In this document: piece after piece, positions 1-10,828 of the stretch
Numbering within the stretch: position 1 is the first letter of the stretch
Layout: each line of letters begins with the position of its first letter
Assembly (NCBI GenBank): GCA_949130485.1
Contig: OX422183.1
Location: 11,320,543 to 11,384,542, forward strand
Length of the DNA: 64,000 nt
Direction: 5' to 3'
DNA from: Agelas oroides
Taxonomy: Eukaryota; Porifera; Demospongiae; Agelasida; Agelasidae
Made by a program: the position numbers and the translations under genes
The notes under the pieces: generated by a model
What the model was told of the DNA's origin: nothing
The model's database searches: none
The model's input: the letters and a program-made list of their open reading frames with translations, nothing else

Positions 1-135
1 TCCAACAAGTAATTCAGATTTCCCTAAAGTAAATATGATATTAAGAAAGATGCATTCACAACCTGTTATTTACATAAGAACCCTTATACTGCATTATTTT
101 AATGGCAATATACATTATTACACTCATACGTACAG

Positions 136-754
136 GTTCCAGTGGAAGATGTCAAATGTCAACAGGATCTACACCTACTACCATCCCACCCAGTACTAAT
201 GTCCCAACAAAGTCAACTCCCCCGGAAATAATCACACATCGTAAGTTAATGTTGAATCATAAGTTTGCATCAGAGGCGGAGACAGCTACCAAGAAGTGGG
301 GAAGGTGGGGGGGGGGGGGGGGGGGGGGGGGGGGTGGGGGGCAATCTGAAAAGTGGGAGGGCCTAAGCCCCCCCTGCCCCCCCCCCCCCCCCCCCCCCCT
401 ATATCTCCGCCCCTGTGCGTGTTATAGAAAACAACCACTATATGTGATGAGAGTATTTGAATTGGTAACGTGCTTGTACAGGTGTTTCAATCAGGAGTAT
501 GTCTATCTCTATATTATGCAGCATCTACAAGTCCACCAACAAATGCACGGAATGACTCCATTGCTGTGCATTCTGGCACTATTGCTAGTTCGACCATGTC
601 ACTGCTAGGTCAGTTCAACCCAGTAGACAAGTTATGATAACAATTCCATGCAGTGTACTGAACACTGTGAGTAGGATTGATGACAGCAATTTTCTCTCCT
701 CATATAGGCTTAGTTCTGAGCACCTCCTTACTATGTGGCTTTCAACACCTGTAA
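136..754 (+). CDS. Gene A, 3' part: stalk and GPI-like C-terminus of a surface Ig protein (truncated by window edge)
   Basis: Three exons are supported by comparison with the two downstream paralogues (genes B and C). Exon 136-240 codes for a Thr/Pro/Ser-rich stalk (GSSGRCQMSTGSTPTT...), exon 522-608 for a second linker with Asn/Ser and a hydrophobic end, and exon 708-754 for a short hydrophobic C-terminus ending at TAA 752-754. All junctions are phase 1 (ACAG|GT..., GCAG|CA..., ATAG|GC...; donors at 241, 609, 755 excluded because the last exon holds the stop). All three exons are open. The signal peptide and Ig exons expected from gene C would lie left of the window. The final 20 or so residues are hydrophobic with no basic cytoplasmic tail, which fits a GPI-attachment signal better than a transmembrane helix. 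Exon calls rest on conservation, not transcripts. Confidence 0.62.
271..415. mobile_element. Small hAT-like MITE containing a G-run and a C-run
   Basis: The ends CAGAGGCGGAGA (271-282) and TCTCCGCCCCTG (404-415) are imperfect inverted repeats of the CAGGGGCGGA type common to hAT-related elements. Between them are a nearly uninterrupted G-run (about 309-340) and a C-run (about 370-399) that can pair with each other. It sits in the intron after the stalk exon of gene A. No clear target duplication was seen. Confidence 0.45.
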
Positions 755-2140
755 TCATCTGACAGTCTACTCATTCTATGTGAGATATAATGCTGTCTTC
801 TGCATATACACACACAACTACGAACCTGTATAATATAACTAGTACAGACACTGCATGTGTGCATACGTTAAGACAGTTAGGAGCTCCTAAATCCAGTGAA
901 TGCTTTTAGAAAGCAGTCTGTCATGCCAGACCTCCAAGTGATCATGCTTCATGCACAGAAAGAAACTTTGGGTATGTGGCAAATTGGTAAGCCTGCAGGC
1001 ACCTATTTGTTTTACTATGTTTTGTCCTTGGGTTCAAATGATAATCTTAATTTACACCAGCATTCTGTGTGTATATCACCAGCCACCAGCTTATACTGGG
1101 ACATTGATCTTATTTCATCTTTTATCCTCCCAGGTTGACATGTTACATCACCAACGCAGCAATAGACAGAAACTGTTTCACCCAATATGGCTAGATGTTA
1201 CCTTTTCCTATTTATTTTATACCAATGAACTGAGTTGCACACAATAGACAACGCAGCAATAGACAGAAACTGTTTCACCCAATATGGCTAGATGTTACCT
1301 TTTCCTATTTATTTTATACCAATAAACTGAGTTGCACACAATACAACCATCACATACAATGATACAATATACACATCAAAAGACAACTACGTTCCAAAAT
1401 GTGTACACAAACTGAATGTCTCTGTTAATATGTTTGTCAAGTGTGTCAGTCTCACTCATATAATATCTGGACTGCACATGCATGTGGAGAGTATGCTCCG
1501 TGCACATCCCACAAGCCACAACCTTCCGGCCACTGAACTTCTGTCTGTTGGGTATAGCATGTATCTGTTTGTCTTGGAGGGTTCACAGAGAGGAGCTGTA
1601 CTTGCACTAGCTATAGTACACTAAAGTTGGATGCTGCTCTGAAAGGCTGCCTGGTCCAGTGCCAGCATTGTTGTAGGCTACGGATTCTTGCTGGCAAAAT
1701 GATTCGGGGAAAGGATGCCGCCAATCTGTCCACTGCTGCTTACCTGGGTAAGCGGTAACCATCTAGGTCTTAAGACAGCGGAATTTCTGGGTGTGGCTCA
1801 TCTCAGAAACAATTTTTAGTGTCACAACCCAGTCTCAAGGTTGTTCAATCATGCAATTGTGTGAACTGAGTTGGCATGGCAGGCCTGCATACCTCTGGGT
1901 TTTTAATATCTCGTAAACGACGTAATTTGTTTCTCAAATGCATAAAGACCCTATATATGTGGGAGGAACTGGAATGCAGAAATCCGAGCCCCTGAATATC
2001 AACTAGAGAATCATAATGGTTACTGCTAGCTAAGTCCAAGACACACTTATCTAGTAAAAGGATGATTGGAAACACACCTTCCCTGGATTCTGTCATACGT
2101 AGACTACTGATAACACAGCTACAACCAACGCTTTGGGAGG
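755..2140. other. Intergenic stretch between genes A and B, no gene recognised
   Basis: I see no coding exon that matches the paralogues here. The signal-peptide exon that gene B would need, by analogy with gene C, is absent. A short open stretch at 1700-1757 followed by GTAAGC has no signal-peptide character and was not called. The only repeat is the 97-bp tandem duplication listed separately. Confidence 0.4.
1152..1342. repeat. Tandem duplication, two copies of about 97 bp
   Basis: The sequence starting CAACGCAGCAATAGACAG at 1152 recurs almost unchanged at 1249; the copies differ by about one base (CAATGAAC against CAATAAAC). The near identity points to a recent local duplication. Confidence 0.85.
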
Positions 2141-2875
2141 CCATCATTGTTTCTCATCGGAGAAGGTTCCTTCTAAATCCTGAGCCCCACTGTCAACCAT
2201 ACGGAACCAATACCACCTTTCAATGCAAAGTATGGGGAGATGTTGGAGTTTTTTGGTGCAGACATACCATTGGCATTCGACCTGACGGCAATTTACAGGA
2301 TGACTTTGAGGACACAACTTATTATTCAGAGTATGATGCAGATGTCACACACTCAAGTCTACGTGTTCCTGCTAACAGCCATTATAATGGCAGCAATTTT
2401 AGTTGTTGCTTCCAAAATAGAATATCTCAGTGCAGGTTTTGCAGTGACCAAGCCAAATTCCTTGTTCTTGCAGCTGGTAAATTGTAGCTATCAATAGTAG
2501 CTATCATGTGGTACAAATGCAAACTTATAACTGATCTATAGTGCCTAGCAAGTGTCCATGCATTTACTTAAATATTCACGAACTGAGTATTGTAATGTGT
2601 CAATGATTCTTCTAGGATTTCCCAGAGGGAGTCCCTTCAGAGAGCCACAAACTGAACAGATAATTAGCCTACATATATGTGGTATATGCCCATATCAATC
2701 AAATGCAGGAATGCAATGAATGCTAAGTGTTGTTGTTTTGGTTACCCAGAAAATAAATGAACCACACCCACACTGACAAAGTTATGCATAACACGGGTCC
2801 TAGTTAAACTCCATTAACAACAGTGCAATAAATGCCAAATAGTATTTTTCTTGCACACGTAAACAGTGCAAAAAA

Positions 2876-3290
2876 GTGTAATAGCTCTCTGATTGGCTGA
2901 GCAACAATGCAAAGTGTAATGGCTCTCTGATTGGCTGAGCAACAATGCAAAAGTGTAATGGCTCTCTGATTGGCTGAGCAACAATGCAAAGTGTAATGGC
3001 TCTCTGATTGGCTGAGCAACAATGCAAAAGTGTAATGGCTCTCTGATTGGCTGAGCAACAATGCAAAGTGTAATGGCTCTCTGATTGGCTGAGCAACAAT
3101 GCAAAAGTGTAATGGCTCTCTGATTGGCTGAGCAACAATGCAAAAGTGTAATGGCTCTCTGATTGGCTGAGCAACAATGCAAAAGTGTAATGGCTCTCTG
3201 ATTGGCTGAGCAACAATGCAAAAGTGTAATGGCTCTCTGATTGGCTGAGCAACAATGCAAAAGTGTAATAGCTTCCCGATTGGTTGAAAA
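2876..3290. repeat. Minisatellite, 11 units of 38-39 bp, each with a CCAAT-box
   Basis: The unit contains CTCTGATTGGCTGAGCAAC and alternates between 38 and 39 bp according to three or four A residues. ATTGG cores start near 2892, 2930, 2969, 3007, 3046, 3084, 3123, 3162, 3201, 3240 and 3279. Internal units are almost identical; only the outermost ones diverge (for example GATTGGTTGAA at the right end). It lies in the first recognised intron of gene B. Confidence 0.9.
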
Positions 3291-3809
3291 TACTCGTCGA
3301 TCTTTTCAGCAAGATTGTCCACCATCAGTGATTATGTATCAGTTAACAACTTGACATCAGATTTAGCCTTGTTCCCAGGCTAGAGCCTGGGAATGAGGCT
3401 ACATTAGATTAGCACTGTTACTCATAGTACTACTAGCCTTTCCCGCCAGTGTACAGTAAGGGAACGCTCAGAAAACGTAGCCACATTGTGCTCAACAGCC
3501 CGTTACACATACCACATCTACCGGAAATGTACCAGAAGCCCGAGTTAGGGACACCTCGCTATAAGGGACAAAATGTTGGTTCTCAATGGTGTCTGCTGAG
3601 GGATTCCACTGTACACACAAAGTGGGCATTTCATTGTCTTGGAAGACAGTAATGACAGATTACCTGGCAAATGTGATGATCAAGCGGGTGCTGATGAGAA
3701 CCTACTATACATACTATTGCATTACATTGTATGATATGTACATGACCTTATACCATTGCATTAGATTGCACAATAAACAATAGGTTCTTCCCTATACTTC
3801 TATTATTAG

Positions 3810-3962
3810 ACCAAATTCCTATTAACAGTTACATTTTGGCTATTAAGTACAACTGGGAGATGTGCAAACTGCTGAAAAAAAGAGAATCTACTTTAGAGAA
3901 TAACACATCAGTTAGTTACTCTTCCAATGAATTTGATACTGAAGACAGCTATGCATATGAAG
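3810..3962 (+). other. Candidate extra exon in gene B (51 codons, phase 1 at both ends)
   Basis: After CTTCTATTATTAG the reading frame stays open for 153 bp to GAAG|GTATGT and is phase 1 on both sides, like the neighbouring exons. It would code for an Asn/Ser/Glu-rich linker including KKRESTLENNTSVSYSS. The proposed acceptor lies in the end of a repeat that also occurs inverted near 24213-24300, and gene C lacks this exon, so it may be chance or an exon created by the element. Confidence 0.22.
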
Positions 3963-4047
3963 GTATGTAAACAATACACATTCCTATCATAACTATACTC
4001 TCTAACAGGAAGTGGTACGTAATCACTTAAGATTCAACTAAGATGAA

Positions 4048-4478
4048 TAGGCTTGGGCATATTATGCTCCAGTTTTTTTAAATTTATTTTTATGCTATGC
4101 TTCAGTGCTCACAGAATGATTGTACTATGCTTTCCCATCATAGAAATTATGCCCACTCAAAAGTTCATGATCATGCAGCCATACAAATACGATTGTTGTT
4201 TTTATCAATGGTTGTTTATTGTAGTCTTAAATCGAATGATCTTAATTGTTGAAGACCATAAAATGAGAGAAGACTCAGTCTCAGAACATGCTTAGACTGC
4301 AAATTAGCTACTCATGAATAATGATAACTTGATAATGGTTAGTGAATAACGTTAACAACTCGTGAATAATGATAAGTTGTTGTGCCAAGGCTCTAGTGTG
4401 CTTATGCTCGAATTTTGCTCAATGTTTACTAGCGCTGATTATGCTCAATTTTATGCTCGGCTAATATGGGCAAGCCTG
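4048..4478. mobile_element. hAT-like MITE with 8-bp target duplication, in gene B intron
   Basis: Direct repeats AAGATGAA flank the insert (4040-4047 and 4479-4486), and its ends are inverted: TAGGCTTGGGCATATTA at left against CAGGCTTGCCCATATTA at right, read inward. The matching position in the gene C intron (about 25396-25410) has a single AAGATGAACC with no insert, so the empty site is visible and the insertion followed the B/C duplication. Confidence 0.8.
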
Positions 4479-5658
4479 AAGATGAACCTTATGCTAGCAT
4501 TAGGTGGCCACTGAAATGGGGCACAGCAAGCCATGCCAATGCCTGGCTGGCATCCATACAGTTTTTATTAGGATTGAACAGAATATTTGTTTTCGTTCTC
4601 TCTTCCTCCCCCTACCTGATTGTAGTCAGAGGTCAGCTCATTCTCAACCAGCTGTTTGGGAATGAGACTAAACCAGAAATTTGCAAAAGAAACAAAGAAA
4701 CTGGTGGTGCATACCTTTCTGATTTGTCTCTGTCTCAGGGCAGGTTCAAGGTGCCCTGCATTGTGACTTGACTCTGCATGGGCTTCTTCATAGTAGTGTG
4801 TCGAAACCTGTCAATTTCTAACCTTGTGTCACAAGATACGTTTTTCAGGGATATATTTTCTAATCTTGTGTCAACTTACATTACTTTTATGATGATGCAA
4901 ATTTAGAGTGCTTACAGTAGGTGCAACCACATTAATGTTACATGATGTTGTACTGACTAAGTGTATCATGGAGGGAAAAGGGGAAGGGGGCACTTTGAAT
5001 TTATGAGAAGGTTGAAGATTGTTGGCATCACATTGATACATACATACATGCAAAGATCACAGTGAAAGATGCGAAATGCGGATACTGCCCGAAATAGAAT
5101 CTACATCTACACCTACTGTGATGCCAACAATGCAAACATCTCCTACCACTGCACCCAGTACATCACCTCTGCCAACTCCCCCAGGTACGTGTGCTGTGAT
5201 TTACTTTTATAATGATGTAGCTATCAAGTTGTCTCATGGACCAGTTGCTATGGTAGATAAATTAATACTCAGGTATGAGCATTTGTTTTGTATAGGAAGT
5301 ATGCCCACTGTACATGGAGCACTTTCATTATGACATTTTTTTCCTTTATATGTTATATGCAGTGCCTACAGATGTACCAGCAAAAAGGGAGACTCCTACA
5401 ATGTCCAATCTGGCACTATGATCATTAGCACCATATCATCACTAGGTAACTGTATAGAACAATGATTATTATCCAGTCTATGCAGTAGATGTTTCAGTGT
5501 ATGTATGTACACATGAGGCATCAGATTCTATATTCAAAATAGTATGTGAATATCTTGTTAACTTCTTTCTTCTCACATTTATTTATCACAGTTGTGGGTG
5601 CCTCGGTATTGAGTGCATGTGGCGTCTATCATGCCCTGTGAACATAATGTTGCTGTGG

Positions 5659-7068
5659 TAAGATAATTATAGTGAAATACAATTGGAACGAGGGTTGGTT
5701 TATTACTTCTGTCCTCATGCACATCTTACAAATTCTGTGAGAGAAAGTAAAATACTGGTCAAAATTTGCTCAAGATTTGACCCCGTATCATAGATGCTTG
5801 CAGACCATGGTGTCACACAGGGGTCATCTTAGTTATATGGAGTGAAACAGACCATAGTAATAATGCACACTAGCGTACATGTACACTGTGTATAATACTA
5901 ATTTGGGGGACTCCTGAGTCCCCGATTTTAGGTGACTAGCCTAAGGCATGACTCCCGGACTTCAAAGTGTGCTTTATTTATCCTCATTTCCCTAGCTTTT
6001 GTCACATGGTCAATGCTTTCTGTACAGTATGCCAAAAAGACCCTACGTAAGAATGAGCCATAACCATACACTGGCAAACTGTACATTTATGATTTCATAC
6101 GTGATATGATACTCAGCATGCCCCACAAATTTAAGCCACACCTGTATTTCTCTTCTGCAGAGCTTCCTGGATGGACAGGTGATCGGCACCAGCAGCAGAG
6201 GAGCTTAGTGACCAAACAACACAACTGACAATATTGTCACCTTGCTAGTTGTTTCTGTGGTGGTAGTTAACCTTTCTCGTGACACAATTATGTATGCATA
6301 ATTATACCCACGTGTGTTGCCAACCACTATACACACCGCTAACTCCTTTGTGACTCCCTAAACTATGCCTCCTTTCAAAAGAATGAGTTCTTGTTTTGCT
6401 GCTATTGGTCAAATTCAATTAAACTACACTGTATAGTTGCTACAACTGTACAATGTAGCCTCATAACCTCATCCCCAGGTTCCTTGAGAGTATGAGGCTA
6501 TATGTGGTTCATATTTAGATAGTTTACTACCAGAATGCAACAGTGATCCAAGCTAAGTATGACCGCCGACCAAATTTTTTGCATACAATTTTGTGTGAGG
6601 ATGAGATTAAGTATGACCTGGATGTGTAGTTGTTTCAAATCACAATTGCTCTCTAGTAGTGGACCCCAATGCTACAGGTCCAATGCCTGCAATGATGTAG
6701 TGTAGCATATCTATGACAAAGTGTTGCCAGTTGCTGGTACTTCAATCAGTCAATACATGTATCAATAACCATTAAAATTGCAGATAGGCAGCAGATTATA
6801 AGTGCTCAACCAAGAATGTGGTAAGAAATAGAAACAAAGATGTCTGAGAGAGGCAACCTAGCTTGTTGAGCATATTCATGTAGTTAGCGGGGGTTCTCAA
6901 AATGAAAAAAATCATCTTCTCCAGACACAATAGCGCAGTAAAATTTTGCATGTACAAATTACTCAATACAGGAAAACATACCTACAATACTTAGGTTGGT
7001 AACTAAAAGTCAATTAGTATCCCTGATCTGCCAACACCAATGGTAGTTGTGGTGGCCTGTCATATGCA
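5659..7068. other. 3' untranslated region of gene B and convergent spacer to gene D
   Basis: A donor GTAAGA follows 17 bases after the gene B stop, and CTTCTGCAG|AGCTTCC at 6160 begins a last non-coding exon. The stretch 5880-6470 is almost identical to 27310-27900 downstream of gene C, and is one of the best conserved parts of the segmental duplication. A degenerate TAGCCTC...GAGGCTA hairpin lies at about 6452-6500. Confidence 0.5.
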
Positions 7069-7203
7069 TCACTCTTTCTCAGGCATCTCAATTGCCTCCT
7101 GTTCTTTCATGTTTGAGCAATTTGGGTTTTCACTGTTCACTGCAGAGTATGTAATTGTCCAGTTACTAGCATTTAGCTACAAACCATATATTAAGAACAA
7201 TAC

Positions 7204-7451
7204 CTTTCATTTTCTTCTTAGATTTGACTACTGCAATGCAGATTATCAAAACCACAACTATTGCAAGTAGGAGCACAGCAGCTGCACATGCCACACCCAT
7301 AGCAGTAACTGCAACTATTTAGCAACAAACCATTTTTAAAAATTACCTTTTTTCTTTATAGATTTGACTATTGCAATGATTATCAGAACTACGATCATTG
7401 CCAGTAGTAGCACAGTAGCTGCAGATCCAAGAACAGCACCAGCAACTGCAA
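7204..7451 (-). other. Tandem duplicated transmembrane exons of gene D
   Basis: Two consecutive exons, 7347-7451 (105 bp) and 7204-7314 (111 bp), each code for a helix of the form VAV..(G/A)..AA.VLLLA..VVLII.IA.VKS followed by lysines. Both have phase 1 borders, TAG acceptors and GTAAT or GTATT donors, 32 bp apart. Gene E has one such exon. Using either alone keeps frame and gives a single-pass protein; using both would give two passes and move the tail outside. Mutually exclusive splicing is therefore the likely use, if the gene is expressed. Confidence 0.72.
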
Positions 7452-8029
7452 CTACAAGTGTTTAGTATAATATGGTAGATTGTCTGCAGATGAAATTGGT
7501 AAAGGAATCTAAGCCCAGCAGTGAGGCAAACCTGCATTTTGGGGTGAGTGGTCTGGAATTTCAGTAACAGCACCTAAAGGACCATGATTGATGATGATCT
7601 TGAGCATGACTGCAAACAGTTCCAACAATTTTCCTTGAATCTAGCACATTTTCTGCATCAAAATGTTTCAATCTGAAATTGAGGCATAAAAATCTAACCT
7701 GAATTTTCAGTTGACTGATTTGCAACAGTACCTCAAGAAAAGAAGAAAGCAACAGGTTACCAACCAAAGTGCATAGAATGTTTTTTGAGGAACAGAACCA
7801 CAATAAGTTTCTTCATGACCACACATCTAGCTAGCTAGCCTCATTCCTAGGTCCTATATACATATCCTGGTTTAAATGAAAATTGCTGAAGGGTTGCTGT
7901 GACACAAGTGATGCTACGTTAGCTGAACTTCTTCACTGTTGCGTATTTAATGCATGTCATTTATGTTCTTGTTTGGATATGCTTGATGTAGCTCTCATGA
8001 TAATAAAATGGTGCTTGTCCTGTCTTCAT

Positions 8030-8207
8030 CAGTGGCGTAGCGAAGGCCGGGCCTGGCCAGGCACGTGCCTGGTCAAAGCACCATGTTCGTCCTGCTCATG
8101 TCACGCGATCTCACGCGAAGCGCGCGCGAGCACTAGTGTTGTTAGACTCCCTAGAGCTAGTGTACAGCAGGTGCCCGGCCAATACCAATGACCTGGCTAC
8201 GCCACTG
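8030..8207. mobile_element. hAT-family MITE, 178 bp, with exact 8-bp target duplication
   Basis: Perfect 12-bp terminal inverted repeats CAGTGGCGTAGC / GCTACGCCACTG are flanked by GTCTTCAT on both sides (8022-8029 and 8208-8215). The interior is GC- and CpG-rich against an AT-rich background, which suggests a young insertion. The ends are of the classical hAT type. Confidence 0.92.
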
Positions 8208-8529
8208 GTCTTCATGACTGGTATATACAGAAATTTCAGGTCTGTTTGACATTTTGTATAGAACATAGGCTTCCATATTGCGTCAATAGTGACCACAAAT
8301 TTATCACTCGTATCTGCAGCTGAATTCTGGACAGACTACAGATCCAACATTGACTGTAGTGACTAAACCGCAGCAAACATTTTGGTTTGTTGTACACTTG
8401 CAACTACTAGCCCAAGTGAAAAAAAAACTATAGCTTTTCAGACACTACTAGCACCTAATTTTGGGACCTGGATAGGAAGGATCAATGGACAACACCTAAC
8501 ATAACATATTCAAACAAGTCCTCTGTTGA

Positions 8530-8870
8530 AGTCTCAAGACTCAAACATGACAAACTTTAACCTCCGTCAGTGAGTCTGACCTACACTGGAGGTGGGACCA
8601 TCAGGTCTTAATAGTTAACGCACATCTACTGGTATTTCACTCATCCTCCAAATGTCGCTTATCAAGAGTATGCATGGCTTGTATCAGCTGAAGCACTGCA
8701 GCTGCATGGTGACCAAAAAATGCTGTGTGTTTATCATCATCCTCCTACCCTCTCTCCCTCATCCTTCCTCACCCCCAGCTTCACAACCCCCTCCTCCCTC
8801 CAGGTCAGTTTCATTATGGTTAGTTCCACTATGGAACATGCATACGTGGTCATGATTTGTTGTTTATTGA
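8530..8870 (+). pseudogene. Inverted, decayed FN3 and stalk exon fragment inside gene D
   Basis: The plus strand at about 8532-8605 (ending GGTGGGACCATC) aligns at roughly three quarters identity with the coding strand of gene E's second FN3 exon (30010-30315), and 8668-8695 (CTTGTATCAGCTGAAGCACT) matches the end of that exon. The following CTCACCCCCAGCTTCACAACC and GTTCCACTATGGAACATGC resemble the next stalk exon of E. Order is preserved but orientation is opposite to gene D, and stops interrupt it. It is most simply a small inversion followed by decay. Confidence 0.6.
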
Positions 8871-10730
8871 ATGATGCATTCTGGCACACTTAACTGGATT
8901 TTCTGTTGTGTTATTCAAGCATTATGCTTGCTGCACGTGCCTAGATAGCTATCCTCATTATCCCAAAAGCTATGCTGGCTAAATGGACTCAAGCAATTAA
9001 CTATCTTCAAATGTCCATTGATCCTCCTACCAACACACATACTTTTTAAACCCCACATTCTTACGTCCAGGGAGTGTCTGGAATGAGACTGGGTCAGTTG
9101 TCCTGGTTCCATCCTGGTTAGAGGCTGACAGAGTCACCCAGTATTCCATTCCAGGGACAAGGAACTGTACTAACAATTCAACTGTGCTGGCTGGTAGTGA
9201 GTACCGGCGTACTTGTGTATTGTTTGTGTAGTTGACAGCGAGTATTAGACGGTCTGGTCCTTCATCTAATGTCTGATTGGTCAGAGTCCATCTGATGTGG
9301 GCTTGGGAGGATGTAATGTCACTGATACATGGGCTGGCAGGTACACTGGGAAGTACTGCATGTGGAGTCAACAATTTAGAGGAATTCCTCGATCAGTAGC
9401 AGAATAATATCATCCATTTATTTCTTTATTTAGGGTTTAACCTAGCCTCAGTCAATCATGTACAATGTTGCTTTCAGATTCCATACGTTAACAGCTGAAT
9501 TGTGGATCAATCACAGTAATTTTGTATTTATCGAGGTTAACCGTACCCCAAGTGAAAAGAAAATGGTGACTTGAAAGCAGGTGGCTTGACAGCAGGTGGA
9601 CAAATCAGCTTGTCTTGCCATAAATAAGTCATTAAGCTAAACCACTAGCTACACATAGTGTGGGAAGCCTGGCTAGATTAGGGCAAAAGTGGAACAGGGA
9701 ATTGGAGTTAGGTACACACTCCAGTTTCTAACGATAAGCATAACCAATGCATGTAGAGCAAAGTGAAGCTTACTTGCTATTGCATCAACACTGTATGTCT
9801 AAGACCTACAATGGGTGCTATAATTGAAGCCATGTAGTGTAAGGCAGTTAACTTGCTGGGCAGAAGATAGCCATGCTACTATTGTGTATCTGTATATCTG
9901 AGTTGTGTAAGAGCTAACAACACTGCGCAAAGCCTATTGAGAGACGTCGGCTGGTGCTGTAAAGAAGCGCTGTTGCCATCAAAAGCGCTGTGGATGCATG
10001 GGATGTGCTGTAGTGCAGCAAGCCAGTAGCTAAGCTCAGTGTGGCCGTGCTGTATCAGTAATCTAATAGATCTAGCTTTTTAACAATGTACATACCTTAG
10101 TTTGTGGTCACTAAAGTGTCAACATTTTTGATCATAACTCAGGCTAGCAGCGGTTTAACATATTCTCATCTTTAGCAAATGTAAGATAGTTTGGTCACTG
10201 TAAAATCCTGTGTAACTGTAGGTTTTGTGGCTTTTCATTCATTCATTATTTACTTATTTATTAATTTTTTTCTTTCCACTTTGGGTGTATAGATTTAGGG
10301 CTGGGTTAGACCAAGCCTGGCTCTTCCTGTCCTGGCCTGCGTGCAAACATAATTGATTCAGCAAGTCACCTGTTAAAGTACATGTAATCTAGAAGCAATG
10401 TTAAGACTCACCTGTGACATCCACTTGAAATTCAACCTCTGCTCTTCTCTCTCTGACAGCAATCACACCACTCCCTAGTCGAGTCTCTATCACTACTCTG
10501 TAGACACCAGCATCTTTACGAGTGATAGGATCAAAACTCAATCTTGTAGTGCCATCATCTGACCCAGTGAAGCTAGTTTGGATTTGGTTGGTAGCCAAGG
10601 GTGTGCCATCCTTATACCAGGTGGCGACAATGTTCTGAGTCATCCTGCCCCTAAATCCTACAGTCAGTGTCTTCTGGATATTGCCAGTGATGGTTTGGTG
10701 GTCTGGTGGCTGACTGGCTATTCTAATAGG

Positions 10731-10734
<4 letters not shown>

Positions 10735-10809
<75 letters not shown>

Positions 10810-10828
10810 CATGTGTGTGTGTGTGTCA
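10735..10828. repeat. (GT)n microsatellite
   Basis: A run of GT dinucleotides begins 18 bp upstream (in gene D's sense) of the second Ig exon's acceptor, so it lies where a pyrimidine tract or branch point would be expected. Confidence 0.95.

Larger units (their letters stand above)
2141..6230 (+). pseudogene. Gene B: broken paralogue of the single-Ig, GPI-like surface protein
   Basis: Exons matched to intact gene C are Ig 2141-2476, stalk 5056-5184, linker 5363-5445 and C-terminal 5592-5641 (TGA), followed by non-coding exons (donor 5659; acceptor before 6161). The Ig exon keeps the fold: Cys in TTFQC, Trp in VFWC, Cys in NFSCC, and NGS glycosylation sites. Three defects are visible. The Ig acceptor, TTTTTTCAG in gene C, reads CTTTGGGAGG here, so no AG lies at the matching point. 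The stalk acceptor has lost its pyrimidine tract (GCAAAG). The linker exon is 83 bp, not a multiple of three, with one base missing in the A/G run at 5382-5390, which leads to a TGA about ten codons later. No signal-peptide exon was found upstream. Introns carry a minisatellite (2876-3290) and a hAT-like MITE (4048-4478). An assembly error in the A-run cannot be excluded, but several independent defects favour a pseudogene. Confidence 0.62.

Noticed and set aside
102..608. 168-codon frame at the left end
   Set aside because: It runs through two real exons in one frame but also through an intron with a G-run and C-run; splice sites and paralogue comparison give the shorter exons instead.
1700..1757. 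Possible first exon for gene B (ATG to GTAAGC)
   Set aside because: The encoded stretch is polar and not a signal peptide, and it has no likeness to the first exon of gene C.
2876..3290. Regular 38-39 bp repeats as a possible CRISPR array
   Set aside because: There are no unique spacers, the units abut directly, and the genome is eukaryotic.
2800..3325. Three overlapping minus-strand frames of 148-173 codons
   Set aside because: They are the 38-39 bp minisatellite read in three frames (repeated SANQRAIT/SQSESHYT motifs), not genes.
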